Part shown: positions 1 to 9,128 of the stretch, in pieces
Layout: every line of letters starts with the position of its first letter
How positions within the stretch are numbered: the stretch's first letter is position 1
Assembly (NCBI RefSeq): GCF_001507855.1
Contig: NZ_LGEN01000012.1
Location: 26,089-90,088, forward strand
DNA length: 64,000 nucleotides
Source: Halomonas sp. 54_146
GTDB taxonomy: Bacteria > Pseudomonadota > Gammaproteobacteria > Pseudomonadales > Halomonadaceae
Direction of reading: 5' to 3'
Position numbers and translations under genes: made by a program
Notes under the pieces: model-generated
What the model was told of the DNA's origin: nothing
The model's input: the letters and a program-made list of their open reading frames with translations, nothing else
Database searches by the model: none

Positions 1-644
1 GATTGCAGGAACCCTTCTTTTTGGTCCTGACGATTCTGCACGGCAGTCGGATCGGCCAATTGTGCCGTTGTCGACGCTGGCCCGGCGGCCAACGGATCAA
101 AACCCGCCAAGGTGTTTCCCATGCCTAGCACAGCAGACGGCGACGGTGCTGTGGCTGTCGTGTTGACTTGGTTTCGGTTGCCGCTCTGAAAGAATAGGGA
201 CGAAGCCGCTGCGGCCTCTGCCTCCTCTCGTAGAGCATCGGCAGGATCATGACCGGGTACCGAATAGCTGGCCACCGCTGGCTGTTGCGCGTTCACAATG
301 GCCGGCCCCAGATCACCCGGCAAAGGTGGCCCCAGTTCCGGTACATCGCGAGGCAATGCCGACGGCAATTTGGAATAGTCGGTGGGAAGCCGGTCCAGTT
401 GCTCGGAGCGCGACACACGCTCGACGTTGTACAGCTCCGTCTGCTCGCTACCCCTGCGCTGTGGCGGCTGCAATGACCAGAGTGTGGCCCCGAGCACAGC
501 GACCGCCAGACCACCAGTAAGGATAGCCAACGTACGCCGGTTCAGGCGTGTAATCGGACGTGGCTGGGCACGTAGTGTCACAGTGTCGGGGGGCACCTTA
601 TCCGCCTGCGGCACGGCCCGGTTGATAGTCTCGTCCTTGCTCAT
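1..644 (-). CDS. trbI: TrbI, conjugal transfer VirB10-like protein (partial, 3' end outside window)
   Basis: Read directly from the minus strand: ATG at 644, open to the window edge (about 214 codons). TrbI is the VirB10-type protein that spans the envelope and links the inner-membrane complex to the outer-membrane pore of the mating-pair type IV secretion system. A short cytoplasmic N terminus is followed by one membrane segment (residues about 37-57, LAILTGGLAVAVLGATLWSL) and a Pro/Ala-rich periplasmic linker, as in the family. The conserved C-terminal beta-barrel domain is not in the window. It starts 2 bases after the trbG stop and is the last trb gene, in Tn4371 order. Confidence 0.9.
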   Translation of the reverse strand, partial: MSKDETINRAVPQADKVPPDTVTLRAQPRPITRLNRRTLAILTGGLAVAVLGATLWSLQPPQRRGSEQTELYNVERVSRSEQLDRLPTDYSKLPSALPRDVPELGPPLPGDLGPAIVNAQQPAVASYSVPGHDPADALREEAEAAAASSLFFQSGNRNQVNTTATAPSPSAVLGMGNTLAGFDPLAAGPASTTAQLADPTAVQNRQDQKEGFLQ

Positions 645-646
645 GC

Positions 647-1639
647 TCAGTTCCTCCGTGCCACGCCGTCAGTGCGTTCGATGCGCACCACCTCGCCTTT
701 ATCCCCGCCCAGGCGCAGTTCGGCCGCACCGAACAACCGATCGACGATGTAATACGGTGGGCGGAAGCGGTAGTTCACCAGTTGCCCATCCCCCTCGGCG
801 CCGATCACGAATAGAGGCGGCAGTTCGCCTTGGGCAATACCTGCCGGGAATTGGATATAGACCTTCCGGCCATCATCAAAAGCACGCAGCGGCTTCCACG
901 GCGGCTGACTGCCGCTGATCGCGTAGCGAAAGCGTAGGTTTTCCAGCGCCAAACCAGTGTCCACGGGCGCGACCGCCTCGGCGGCCTGATTCCGACGCTG
1001 CAAGGCAAGCATTTGATCACGCGGGTAATCCCAGGACACCGATGCCATCCACGCTTCGTCCGTTGAAGTCAGCTCCAGCAGGTACGTCCGGCGGTTGGTG
1101 GTAATGACCAAATTGGTTTTCAGATCCGAACGGATGGGCTTGACCAGCACGTTGACACGTAACTCGTTTCCGCTACCGCTGGACGTGTCGCCCACGACCC
1201 AACGCACGGTATCCCCGGCCGCCACCGTCACCAGTTCCTCACCCGGCTGGAGCGCAATCACCGTCACTCGTCCGACCGCCGCATAGATCTGGTACAGCGC
1301 GCCTTCGGTGAAGGGCCAGACCTGGATGGCATTGACGTAGCCCTCACGGGTTGGCGCCATTCGCGCTTCCTCATTGGCCGTGGACACACGCAGGGTTTCA
1401 TCGGCGGGCTCTGACGTCGCCTCAGCCTTGTCGGTTTCCGGCAACGGCTTCAACTGCGCCGGCATCGGTAGTACCTCCGGCACCATCACCACCTCCACGG
1501 CCTTCGGTGGCTCGGGCAGTGGCTGGGCCTGTATGGCTTCATCGAGTGATATAGTCGGTGGCGGCTTCCCCTGCGTAGCGCAGCCCGACAGGACAAGCAG
1601 GGTCAATGGTAAGGCGTAAAAGTGAAAAGACGGTTTCAT
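647..1639 (-). CDS. trbG: TrbG, VirB9-like conjugal transfer lipoprotein
   Basis: 330 aa. VirB9-type component of the outer-membrane core complex of the conjugation channel. The N terminus is a lipoprotein signal (hydrophobic stretch ending in LSGC, Cys19). A Pro/Glu-rich linker follows, then a beta-rich domain with the TrbG/VirB9 pattern (YQIYAAVGRVTVIALQPGEE, later TYLLELTSTDEAWMASVSWDYP). The start codon overlaps the trbF stop (ATGA, 1636-1639), showing translational coupling. Size and position between trbF and trbI match Tn4371-family ICEs. Confidence 0.95.
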   Translation of the reverse strand: MKPSFHFYALPLTLLVLSGCATQGKPPPTISLDEAIQAQPLPEPPKAVEVVMVPEVLPMPAQLKPLPETDKAEATSEPADETLRVSTANEEARMAPTREGYVNAIQVWPFTEGALYQIYAAVGRVTVIALQPGEELVTVAAGDTVRWVVGDTSSGSGNELRVNVLVKPIRSDLKTNLVITTNRRTYLLELTSTDEAWMASVSWDYPRDQMLALQRRNQAAEAVAPVDTGLALENLRFRYAISGSQPPWKPLRAFDDGRKVYIQFPAGIAQGELPPLFVIGAEGDGQLVNYRFRPPYYIVDRLFGAAELRLGGDKGEVVRIERTDGVARRN

Positions 1640-2340
1640 GGCCGGGCTCCTTCGGACGTATCCAGTTCACGGCTCCACGACAGACCATTGACGTAGATGC
1701 CCACGGGGTTACTGCGCAAGCGATCCTCGGTGCGCGGGGGTTGCAGCACGATGGACACCACCGCCGTCCATCGCTCCAGCCCGGCAGCCGCGCCATTGAC
1801 GTAGCGGCGTTCTGTCCAGCGCACGTTGAACGACGTGTCGCTGGCGCGCACGACGCTGGTGATCTGCACCGTCACTGACTCGCGACCGATGCGGGCGAAC
1901 GGGTCGTTGGTGCGGGCGTAGTCGTTGAGCACCGCCGCACCGCGATCGGTGGTGTAGTCGTAGGCATCGAGCCAGTTCTGTCGCACCACGATCGGGTCGA
2001 TGGACAGCGAGCGCACCATCGTGATGAAGCGTGCGATGTGGTGCGCCGTCTGCGCATCGTTAGGCCGGTAAGGCGTAGCGGCTTCACCCACGGCTCGCAC
2101 TTGTCCGGCCTGATCCACCTCCACCACATAGGGCGTGACGATGGACTGCGCTGAACGCCACAACAGGCCACCGGCCATCAACAACGCAAGCACCAGGCAG
2201 CCGAAGGCCATTAATCGCCAGTTCTTCGCTTGCACGCGGGCCGAGCCGATGCGCTCATCCCACACCTGGGCGGCGGATTGGTAAGGGGTGGCTGGTTGCG
2301 GCGATTCCGCATAGCGCACCCTGGGTCGTTTGAATCGCAT
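1636..2340 (-). CDS. trbF: TrbF, VirB8-like inner-membrane conjugal transfer protein
   Basis: 234 aa. VirB8-like bitopic protein of the mating-pair complex. A cytoplasmic N terminus is followed by one membrane helix (about residues 44-64, LMAFGCLVLALLMAGGLLW) and a periplasmic NTF2-like domain with the family's RFITMVRSLSID and NVRWTERRY segments. It lies 18 bp downstream of trbL and overlaps trbG by 4 bp. No defect is visible. Confidence 0.95.
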   Translation of the reverse strand: MRFKRPRVRYAESPQPATPYQSAAQVWDERIGSARVQAKNWRLMAFGCLVLALLMAGGLLWRSAQSIVTPYVVEVDQAGQVRAVGEAATPYRPNDAQTAHHIARFITMVRSLSIDPIVVRQNWLDAYDYTTDRGAAVLNDYARTNDPFARIGRESVTVQITSVVRASDTSFNVRWTERRYVNGAAAGLERWTAVVSIVLQPPRTEDRLRSNPVGIYVNGLSWSRELDTSEGARP

Positions 2341-2358
2341 GGGTGGTCTCCTTAAAGG

Positions 2359-3726
2359 TCAGGTATCGGAATCATTCAGGCTTGGACCGGAACCCGCACC
2401 GCCACCGTCGCCACTGCGCAATGTATGGGCGGTCGTCGTAGCGGCTTGGGTGATCTGCTGGCGGCGGTGCAAACGCCTAGCCCAGGCGGGTTGTTGTTGA
2501 GGTGGCGATGTCGCGCTCTGGCCCGCTCCAGCGGTGCCAGAGCCCACGCCATCATTGGTGGCCGAGCCGTTCCAGCCCGCGCGGAAGGGAGCGGCCATGC
2601 GTTGTCCAACAGAGGAAGCACGAGCCGCCGTGCCTCGTCCGGCCGCTTGAGCACCGGACTTGGCGACATGCCCAAGGCCTGCCGCCGCTCCCTTGAGGCC
2701 GCCACCAGCTGCGGTCGAACCGGCCTGAAACGCCGACTGGGCACTGCCGACGGTCGAGGCAGCAGCACGCGCCCCCGTGCCGGCGAGCTTTGCGGCGGCC
2801 GGGGCCATGCGTGCCCCAGCCATCACCGCTCCACCCACCCCCGTTGCAGTGGCGCCAACGGCCACGGCGGTACCGGCAGCGCCAATAGCCGCGCCTGCCA
2901 TTGCACCGGCACCCAATTGCGGTCCGCCAGAAATCAGCCCGGTGGCGATGCCCGGCCCGAAGATGCCCAACGCCAGCAAGGCGAGCGAAGCCAGCATGAT
3001 GACCAATGCGTGATCGATGGACGGCTCGTCAGGATGTACTTGGAACTCGGCGAAAAGCCCCGTGCCGATACCGACGATCACGGCCAGTACCAGCACCTTG
3101 ACGCCGGAAGACACCACGTTGCTCAGCACCTTTTCGGCAAGGAAGCTGGTCTTGTTCCACAAGGCGAACGGCACCAGCACGAAGCCCGCCAAGGTGGTCA
3201 GCTTGAACTCAATGAGTGTGATGAAGAGCTGCACCGCCAGTATGAAAAAGCAGACGATGACCACCAACCAAGCGAGAGACATCACCGCGATAGGAGTGAG
3301 GTTCACAAACACTTCCGGGAAACCCGACATCTCGCTGATCTGTTCCAGAATCGGGGTGCCGGCGTCAATACCGATCTTGGCCAGCCGGCCCGGCTGCAAA
3401 AAGTGCTCCATGCTCACGGTCGAGCCGCTGGCCGTCAGGCCTAAGCCGGCAAAGGAGCGGAAGACGATACTGGCCAGCCAATTGAAGTTGCCGATGATGT
3501 AGGCGAAGGCCCCGACGTAAAGCACCTTGCGCAGCAGCTTGGCGATCACGTCCTCGCCCTGGCCTGTGGCATGGCTCATCGCCCAGTAAAGACCGGCGAT
3601 GGTCATGTCGATAGCGATCAGTGTGGCGGTCAGAAACGCCACCTCACCCTGCAACAGCCCGAACCCCGAGTCGATGTAGGTGGCGAAGGTGTTGAGGAAA
3701 CGATCGATGACCGTCACGTCATTCAT
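2359..3726 (-). CDS. trbL: TrbL, VirB6-like polytopic conjugal transfer protein
   Basis: 455 aa. VirB6-type inner-membrane channel component. The first ~270 residues carry several hydrophobic segments (around 25-50, 85-110, 150-180, 205-230 and 240-265). The rest is a long Ala/Gly-rich, low-complexity tail ending in a Gln/Arg-rich stretch, typical of TrbL in Tn4371-type elements. The ATG at 3726 follows the trbJ stop by 12 bp. The high-GC Ala/Gly tail produces long but meaningless antisense reading frames. Confidence 0.93.
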   Translation of the reverse strand: MNDVTVIDRFLNTFATYIDSGFGLLQGEVAFLTATLIAIDMTIAGLYWAMSHATGQGEDVIAKLLRKVLYVGAFAYIIGNFNWLASIVFRSFAGLGLTASGSTVSMEHFLQPGRLAKIGIDAGTPILEQISEMSGFPEVFVNLTPIAVMSLAWLVVIVCFFILAVQLFITLIEFKLTTLAGFVLVPFALWNKTSFLAEKVLSNVVSSGVKVLVLAVIVGIGTGLFAEFQVHPDEPSIDHALVIMLASLALLALGIFGPGIATGLISGGPQLGAGAMAGAAIGAAGTAVAVGATATGVGGAVMAGARMAPAAAKLAGTGARAAASTVGSAQSAFQAGSTAAGGGLKGAAAGLGHVAKSGAQAAGRGTAARASSVGQRMAAPFRAGWNGSATNDGVGSGTAGAGQSATSPPQQQPAWARRLHRRQQITQAATTTAHTLRSGDGGGAGSGPSLNDSDT

Positions 3727-3738
3727 AGCCCAGCCTCA

Positions 3739-4482
3739 TCAGTTGCCGTAGAAATCCACACGCTGTGGCGTGTAGGGCGTGCCGTTGCCCAGGAAGCGGC
3801 GTGTCACCTCGCGACCACGCTCAGTCGCGGCGGCTTGGCGTGCCAGCTCCAGAGCTGCCGCCCTTTCCTGGGTAATTTGAAGTTGCTGGGCCTGAATCGA
3901 CTGCTTGGCCTGCAAGGCTAGAAGCTGGTTCGTCGCCTGCGTGGCTTGCAAGGCGCCTTCTGCCGACTGGCTCTGACTCACCAGGTCGGCCAGTACGTGT
4001 TCGTCCTGTGTCAGGTTCTGCGATACTTGGGCTTGCATCCGCATAGCGGTGTGCAACCCGTCGAGTGTGTACTTCCAGCGTTCCTGCGCATCCTGGTACA
4101 TCTGATCGCCGCTGACGGTGGCGGCGTACGCTTCCGGATACAGCCGTGCGAACTCGCGGTCGAGGTTATGCACGTCATAGGCCAGACCCTGCGCCTCAGC
4201 TATCAGGCGCTCGGTGGTGGCCAGCGTTGAGCGCAACCGATTGACTGTATTGAAATCCAGACCTGCAAGATTGCGTGCCTGGTTCCTCAGCATTTGCGCC
4301 TCGTTCTGAAGCTGGTTGATCTGGTTATTGATCTGCTCCAGTGTGCGGATCGCGGTCAGCGTGTTCTGCACGAAGTTAGAAGGGTCGAATACAGTGAATG
4401 CGGACGCGGACTGCACGGTCATCAGCGACACCGACAGAACGGCTGCCAGCGAGAAGGACAACAAGCGGGGTTTAGTCTTCAT
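3739..4482 (-). CDS. trbJ: TrbJ, VirB5-like exported conjugal transfer protein
   Basis: 247 aa from the ATG at 4482. This start is preferred because an AGGAG Shine-Dalgarno lies upstream and a clean signal peptide begins there (MKTKPRLLSFSLAAVLSVSL... ending SASA); the longer frame would overlap trbE. TrbJ is a VirB5-like periplasmic or pilus-tip protein, largely helical (NQINQLQNEAQMLRNQARNL). The C terminus ends RRFLGNGTPYTPQRVDFYGN; its PYTP element is shared with the EexN lipoprotein at 11361-11639. It sits between trbE and trbL. Confidence 0.93.
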   Translation of the reverse strand: MKTKPRLLSFSLAAVLSVSLMTVQSASAFTVFDPSNFVQNTLTAIRTLEQINNQINQLQNEAQMLRNQARNLAGLDFNTVNRLRSTLATTERLIAEAQGLAYDVHNLDREFARLYPEAYAATVSGDQMYQDAQERWKYTLDGLHTAMRMQAQVSQNLTQDEHVLADLVSQSQSAEGALQATQATNQLLALQAKQSIQAQQLQITQERAAALELARQAAATERGREVTRRFLGNGTPYTPQRVDFYGN

Positions 4483-4493
4483 AAAGGAGTCTC

Positions 4494-6941
4494 CTACGGT
4501 TCGATATTGGGATTGAAAGCGGTCGCTGACGGAAGGACAGTAAACGAAGGCAACAGGTCGGCGCCCCAATCAAGACCACGATGGCGCAGCCAAGCGGCGG
4601 CGAAACCTGGTGCACCTGCATCTCCCAGTACGCGGTCGATGTCACGCTGATCCTGCGGTGCAGAGGCGCCCGCAAATGCCAACGCAATTGGCCCCAAGTC
4701 GAGATCAAACAGACGATTTCCCAAGCGCGACTGGTAGTAGTAGTCCCGTTTTGGTTCGGCGCTAGCAACGATCTCAATTTGCCGATTGTTAAGGCCAAAG
4801 CCCTCATAGATAGTGCGAATCTGCGGCTCGGTGGCCTGTGGGTTTGGCAGGAAAATGCGGCTGGCGCAGCTTTCAATGATGGCCGGGGCGATACTGGAGT
4901 CTTTGATATCGGCCAGTGACTGCGTGGCAAAGATGACGCTGACATTCTTCTTGCGCAGCGTCTTAAGCCATTGGCGGATACGCGCCGCGAACACTGGGTC
5001 ATCGAGGAACAGCCAGGATTCATCGAGAATCAGCAGCGAAGGAGCGCCGTCAAAGCGTTCGTCAAAGCGCGCGAACAGATAGCCCAGCACGGCCAGTACC
5101 GCCGCCTTGCTGTGCATCAGCTCCTCCATCTCGAAGCCCTGCACGTCGGCGCTGCCGAGCCGGTCATGATCGGCATCGAGCAGCTTGCCGTGGGCGCCGC
5201 CCAGTACATAAGGCGCCAGCGCCTGGCGCAGCGCATTCGATTGCAGCAGCACGGAAAGCCCGGTCATCGTGCGCTGTTCGATCGGCGCACCGGCGAGACT
5301 GCCCAGCGCCGACCAGAGCGTGGCCTTCTCGTCGGGGCCAACCGTCACGCCTTCGTGCAGTAGCCGACCTTCCACCCATTCCGCCGCCCAGGTGCGGTAG
5401 CCCTCGGTGTCGATGCGGGCCAGCGGCTGGAAGGCGATCTCGCCATCGTTGCCCAGGTCGTAATGCTCGCCGCCCAGGCCGAGGATGGTGGCGCGCATGG
5501 AGCGGCCCATGTCGAAGGCGAAGATGCGCGAACCGGCGTAGCGGCGGAACTGCATCGCCAGCGTGGCCAGCAGCACGGACTTGCCCATGCCGGTCGGTCC
5601 CACGACCAGGGTGTGGCCCACGTCGCCGATGTGCGTCACCAGCCGGAACGGCGTCGCGCCATCGGTACGGGTGACGATCAGCGGCGGGCCATCGAGATGC
5701 GGGTTCTTCTCCGGCCCGGCCCACACCGCCGATACCGGCATCATGTGCGCCAGGTTCAGCGTCGAGACGATGGGCTGGCGCACGTTGGCGTAGGCGTTGC
5801 CGGGAACGGACGACAGCCAAGCATCCACGGCGTTGAGCGTTTCGGGGATGGTGACGAAGCCCCGGCCCTGGATGACACGCTCCACCAAGCGCTGCTTCTC
5901 GTCGGCCAGGGCCGGGTCGGCATCGAGTACCGTCACCGTGGCGGTGAGGTAGCCGAACGCGACCTGATCGCTGCCCAGCTCCTGCAAAGCGGCATCGGCG
6001 TCCGCCGCCTTGTTGCTGGCATCGGTATCCACCAGCGGGCTTTCCTGCTGGAAAATGGTTTCGCGCAGCAGCGCCACCACGTTCTTGCGCTTGGCGAACC
6101 ACTGGCGACGCAGGCGGCCCAGCTCCTTTTCCGCCTCGGCCTTGTCCATGCACAGAAAGCGCGTGCTCCAGCGATAGGCAAAACCCAGCCGGTTGAGGTC
6201 GTCCAGCAGACCGGGCCAGGTCGAGGTCGGAAAGCCCCGCACCGACACCACGCGCAGGTGTTGATCGTCCAGCACGGGCGCGAGGCCACCGATCAACGCG
6301 ACATCGGCCAACAGCGCATCCAGATAGAACGGCACGTCCGGCACGCCGATGCGGTACTGCCGCGTCGAGATGGTCGAGTGCAGGTAGGTCAGCGTCTGGC
6401 TGTCATCCAGCCAGGCGATCTCCGGCATCACGCCATCGAGCAGGTCGAACACGCGATCGGTTTCCGCCACAAAGGCATCCAGCCGACCCTGCCAATCCAC
6501 TCCCTCGCCGGGCGCGTTCTCGTAGAGCACCTTGGCGGCGCGGGCGCGGGATTCCTCCGGCGGCAGGAAAACCAACGTCAGGTAGTAGCCACTCTCGAAG
6601 TGCTGGCTCGATTCCTCGAACGCGGCGCGGCGTTCCTCATCCACCAGCCAGGACAGTGCCTCGGGAAAGTCGGCCTGCGGATAATCCGCCGCTGGCTGGC
6701 GTTGGGCCTCGATGAACAGCGCCCAGCCCGAACCGAGCCGGCGCAGCGCGTTGTTGAGCCGCGCCGTGGTGGCGATCATTTCGCCCTGCGTGGCGCTGTC
6801 CAGGTCCGGCCCACGAAAACGTGCCGTCCTCTGGAACGAACCATCCTTGTTGAGCACCACGCCCGGCGCGGCCAACCCGGCCCAGGGCAGCCAGTCGGCG
6901 AGCAAGGCCGGACGCTGGCGGTATTCGGCAAGGTTCAGCAT
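4494..6941 (-). CDS. trbE: TrbE, VirB4-like conjugation ATPase
   Basis: 815 aa, normal length for a VirB4-type ATPase that powers pilus assembly and substrate transfer at the cytoplasmic face. Walker A GPTGMGKS is at about residues 448-455, and Walker B LLILDESWLFLDD at about 655, followed by the ATQSLADI sensor region. The N-terminal CagE/VirB4 domain is complete. It lies 12 bp downstream of trbD and 11 bp upstream of trbJ in the trbBCDEJLFGI operon. Confidence 0.97.
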   Translation of the reverse strand: MLNLAEYRQRPALLADWLPWAGLAAPGVVLNKDGSFQRTARFRGPDLDSATQGEMIATTARLNNALRRLGSGWALFIEAQRQPAADYPQADFPEALSWLVDEERRAAFEESSQHFESGYYLTLVFLPPEESRARAAKVLYENAPGEGVDWQGRLDAFVAETDRVFDLLDGVMPEIAWLDDSQTLTYLHSTISTRQYRIGVPDVPFYLDALLADVALIGGLAPVLDDQHLRVVSVRGFPTSTWPGLLDDLNRLGFAYRWSTRFLCMDKAEAEKELGRLRRQWFAKRKNVVALLRETIFQQESPLVDTDASNKAADADAALQELGSDQVAFGYLTATVTVLDADPALADEKQRLVERVIQGRGFVTIPETLNAVDAWLSSVPGNAYANVRQPIVSTLNLAHMMPVSAVWAGPEKNPHLDGPPLIVTRTDGATPFRLVTHIGDVGHTLVVGPTGMGKSVLLATLAMQFRRYAGSRIFAFDMGRSMRATILGLGGEHYDLGNDGEIAFQPLARIDTEGYRTWAAEWVEGRLLHEGVTVGPDEKATLWSALGSLAGAPIEQRTMTGLSVLLQSNALRQALAPYVLGGAHGKLLDADHDRLGSADVQGFEMEELMHSKAAVLAVLGYLFARFDERFDGAPSLLILDESWLFLDDPVFAARIRQWLKTLRKKNVSVIFATQSLADIKDSSIAPAIIESCASRIFLPNPQATEPQIRTIYEGFGLNNRQIEIVASAEPKRDYYYQSRLGNRLFDLDLGPIALAFAGASAPQDQRDIDRVLGDAGAPGFAAAWLRHRGLDWGADLLPSFTVLPSATAFNPNIEP

Positions 6942-6953
6942 CGCGGCATCCCC

Positions 6954-7238
6954 CTACACGTCCAGCAGCGGCTTGTGCTTGATGTGCCGGGCGAAGACCT
7001 GCATGAACTGCGGGTCGAGGCGCGCACCCCAGACCGCCAGCGAATGGCCGACGATCCACAACACTAGGCCCGGAATCCACAGTTGCAGGCCCAGCCCGAC
7101 GGCGGCGGCCAGGGTGCCGTTGGCGATGGCGACCGTGCGCGGCGCGCCGCCCAGCAGGATCGGTTCGGTCAGCGAGCGATGCAGTGGAATCTCGAAGCCG
7201 GGTGCAAAGCCCGGCGTTGCTTCGTTGGCGGCGTTCAT
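6954..7238 (-). CDS. trbD: TrbD, VirB3-like inner-membrane protein
   Basis: 94 aa. VirB3-like small membrane protein that works with the VirB4 ATPase. It has two adjacent hydrophobic helices (about residues 38-55 and 57-72) after the typical IPLHRSLTEPILLGGAPR entry motif. The start overlaps the trbC stop by ATGA at 7235-7238. Length and order are normal. Confidence 0.94.
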   Translation of the reverse strand: MNAANEATPGFAPGFEIPLHRSLTEPILLGGAPRTVAIANGTLAAAVGLGLQLWIPGLVLWIVGHSLAVWGARLDPQFMQVFARHIKHKPLLDV

Positions 7239-7612
7239 ACGACGGCCCCGCCGGAGAAGCTGAAGAACGACAGGAAGAACGAGGACGCGGCGAAGGCGAT
7301 GCTCAGCCCGAACACGATCTGGATCAGCTTGCGGAAGCCTCCGGACGTGTCGCCAAAGGCCAGCGCCAGGCCCGTGGCGATGATGATGATCACCGCCACG
7401 ATGCGCGCCACCGGCCCCTGGATGGATTCGAGGATGGCTTGCAGCGGCCCTTCCCAGGGCATCGAGGAACCGGCCGCGTGCGCCGTGCCGGCCATCAGCA
7501 GGAACACGAGCGCCAGCAGCAGCCCCTGTTGCGCCGGCTCGGCCAGGCGGCGCAGGCGGGCAAGACGGAAAGGCGGATTGTCAGAAACGCGCAAAGCATG
7601 AGAAGGCGTCAT
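7235..7612 (-). CDS. trbC: TrbC, VirB2-like conjugative pilin
   Basis: 125 aa. Prepilin of the conjugative pilus. There is an N-terminal signal region with a hydrophobic core and AHA-type cleavage site near residues 40-48 (LLMAGTAHAAGSSMP), then two hydrophobic helices (about 68-90 and 100-122), as in VirB2/TrbC pilins. ATGA overlaps join it to trbB and to trbD. Confidence 0.93.
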   Translation of the reverse strand: MTPSHALRVSDNPPFRLARLRRLAEPAQQGLLLALVFLLMAGTAHAAGSSMPWEGPLQAILESIQGPVARIVAVIIIIATGLALAFGDTSGGFRKLIQIVFGLSIAFAASSFFLSFFSFSGGAVV

Positions 7613-8655
7613 GTCAGTTCTCCAGTGGGGTCAGGGGACGGGGAGGCAGTCGGCGACAGCTCGGGAAACGGCGTTTCCAGCGCGTCCGCCAGTTGGTAGC
7701 CCGTGGCGTCGAAGCCGACGACACGGGTGATGCTTTCGACGTGGCGATTGCGGCCACGCCCGGCGATGCGCACCACGACGTTGATGGCGTCGGCGATCAA
7801 CGCACGCGGCGCGTTCGCGGCGACTTCGAGAATCAGTTGCTCCAGGCGCAGCAGCGCGCCTTGCGCGGAACCGGCGTGGATGGTGGCGATGCCGCCCGGA
7901 TGGTCGGTGCCCCACAGCTTGACGAGATCCAGTGCCTCGCCGCCGCGCACCTCGCCGACCACCACGCGGTCGGGGCGCAGCCGCATCGTGGCCCGCGCCA
8001 AATCCCGCATGGAGGCCACGTTGCTGTGCGTGCGCAGCGGCACATGGTCGCGGGCCACGCATTGCAGCTCCACCGTGTCTTCGAGCACCAGAATGCGGTC
8101 GCCCGTGGTGGCGATTTCGGCCAGCAGCGCATTGGCCAGCGTCGTCTTGCCGGTGCTGGTGCCGCCCGCGATCAGGATGTTCTGGCGCTCGCGCGTGGCG
8201 CGGCGCAGGAACTCGGCCTGCGCCGTGGTCAGGATGCCGTCGGCCACATAGCGATCCAGGCTGATGACGTTGATGGCGCGCTTGCGCAGCGCGAAGGCCG
8301 GCCCCGGCGCCACCGGCGGCAGGACGCCCTCGAACCGCTCGCCCGTCTCGGGCAGTTCGGCGGACAGCAGCGGCTGGCCGCGATGCACTTCCGCCCCGAC
8401 ATGGGCGGCCACCAGCCGGATGATGCGTTCGCCATCGGCCTCGGACAGTTCCACGCCCAGGGGCGCGCGGCCGGACGACAGGCGATCCACCCATAGGGTG
8501 CGGTCGGGGTTGAGCATGATCTCCACCACGTCCGGGTCTTCGAGCGCGGCGGCGATCACCGGCCCCATCGCCGTGCGCAGCATCTGGATGCGGCGATCCA
8601 GCGAGGTCGCGGCCGATGAACGGGGTTCGGGCGGGATCTGCGGGACGGCGCTCAT
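7609..8655 (-). CDS. trbB: TrbB, VirB11-like traffic ATPase
   Basis: 348 aa. Hexameric cytoplasmic ATPase of the VirB11/GspE class. Walker A GGTSTGKT lies at about residues 164-171. The Asp box (ILVLEDTVELQC), a Walker B-like segment (RPDRVVVGEVRGGEALDLVKLW) and the His box (GTDHPGGIATIHAGSA) are all intact. It overlaps the CopG-like gene by ATGA at 8652-8655 and trbC by ATGA. Confidence 0.97.
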   Translation of the reverse strand: MSAVPQIPPEPRSSAATSLDRRIQMLRTAMGPVIAAALEDPDVVEIMLNPDRTLWVDRLSSGRAPLGVELSEADGERIIRLVAAHVGAEVHRGQPLLSAELPETGERFEGVLPPVAPGPAFALRKRAINVISLDRYVADGILTTAQAEFLRRATRERQNILIAGGTSTGKTTLANALLAEIATTGDRILVLEDTVELQCVARDHVPLRTHSNVASMRDLARATMRLRPDRVVVGEVRGGEALDLVKLWGTDHPGGIATIHAGSAQGALLRLEQLILEVAANAPRALIADAINVVVRIAGRGRNRHVESITRVVGFDATGYQLADALETPFPELSPTASPSPDPTGELT

Positions 8656-9128
8656 GAGGCACGCTCCGCAGCACGTTCATGGGCTTCGGCCTGCGCCGCC
8701 GCGTCATCCATCCGCATTGGGTCGGGGTGCAGTTCCTCCACCACATCGCGCACCAGGCTGCGCCCGCGCAGCAGGTGGCGGCCCAACTGTTCAACGAACT
8801 GCTCGAAACGGGCCTTGCCCTGCGCGCGGGCCGCGTCCTGATGCGCTTCGGGCACCGGCGTGCTGACCGTCAGGAAGTAGCGCACGAACAGCGCCAGCGT
8901 TTCGATCTGGATGTTCTGGTCGCGCTCCAGTCGATCGGCCTGCCGCGACAGGCGATCCAGCCGCTTGGCGATGGCCGCCTCGCGCTGGTCGCCCGCGTCC
9001 GGCGACAGCCAGGACGCCAGCGCCGCCGCGACGATGGACGACTTGGACACGCCTTTCTTGGCGGCCAGTTCTTCCAGCCGCTTGGCGTGCTCGTGCTGGA
9101 TGAACAGATTGAGGCGGTATTGGCTCAT
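8652..9128 (-). CDS. CopG/ribbon-helix-helix-like protein of the transfer operon
   Basis: 158 aa. The N-terminal ~50 residues (YRLNLFIQHEHAKRLEELA followed by GVSKSSIVAAAL) match the ribbon-helix-helix fold of CopG-type DNA-binding proteins. The remainder is a charged helical region. A gene of this kind sits between traG and trbB in Tn4371-family ICEs. It is translationally coupled to both neighbours by 4-bp overlaps. A role as operon autoregulator or relaxosome accessory factor is inferred from fold and position only. Confidence 0.85.
   Translation of the reverse strand: MSQYRLNLFIQHEHAKRLEELAAKKGVSKSSIVAAALASWLSPDAGDQREAAIAKRLDRLSRQADRLERDQNIQIETLALFVRYFLTVSTPVPEAHQDAARAQGKARFEQFVEQLGRHLLRGRSLVRDVVEELHPDPMRMDDAAAQAEAHERAAERAS

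Noticed and set aside
5463..7067. 534-aa open frame on the plus strand
   Set aside because: Antisense to trbE/trbD, composition typical of a shadow frame.
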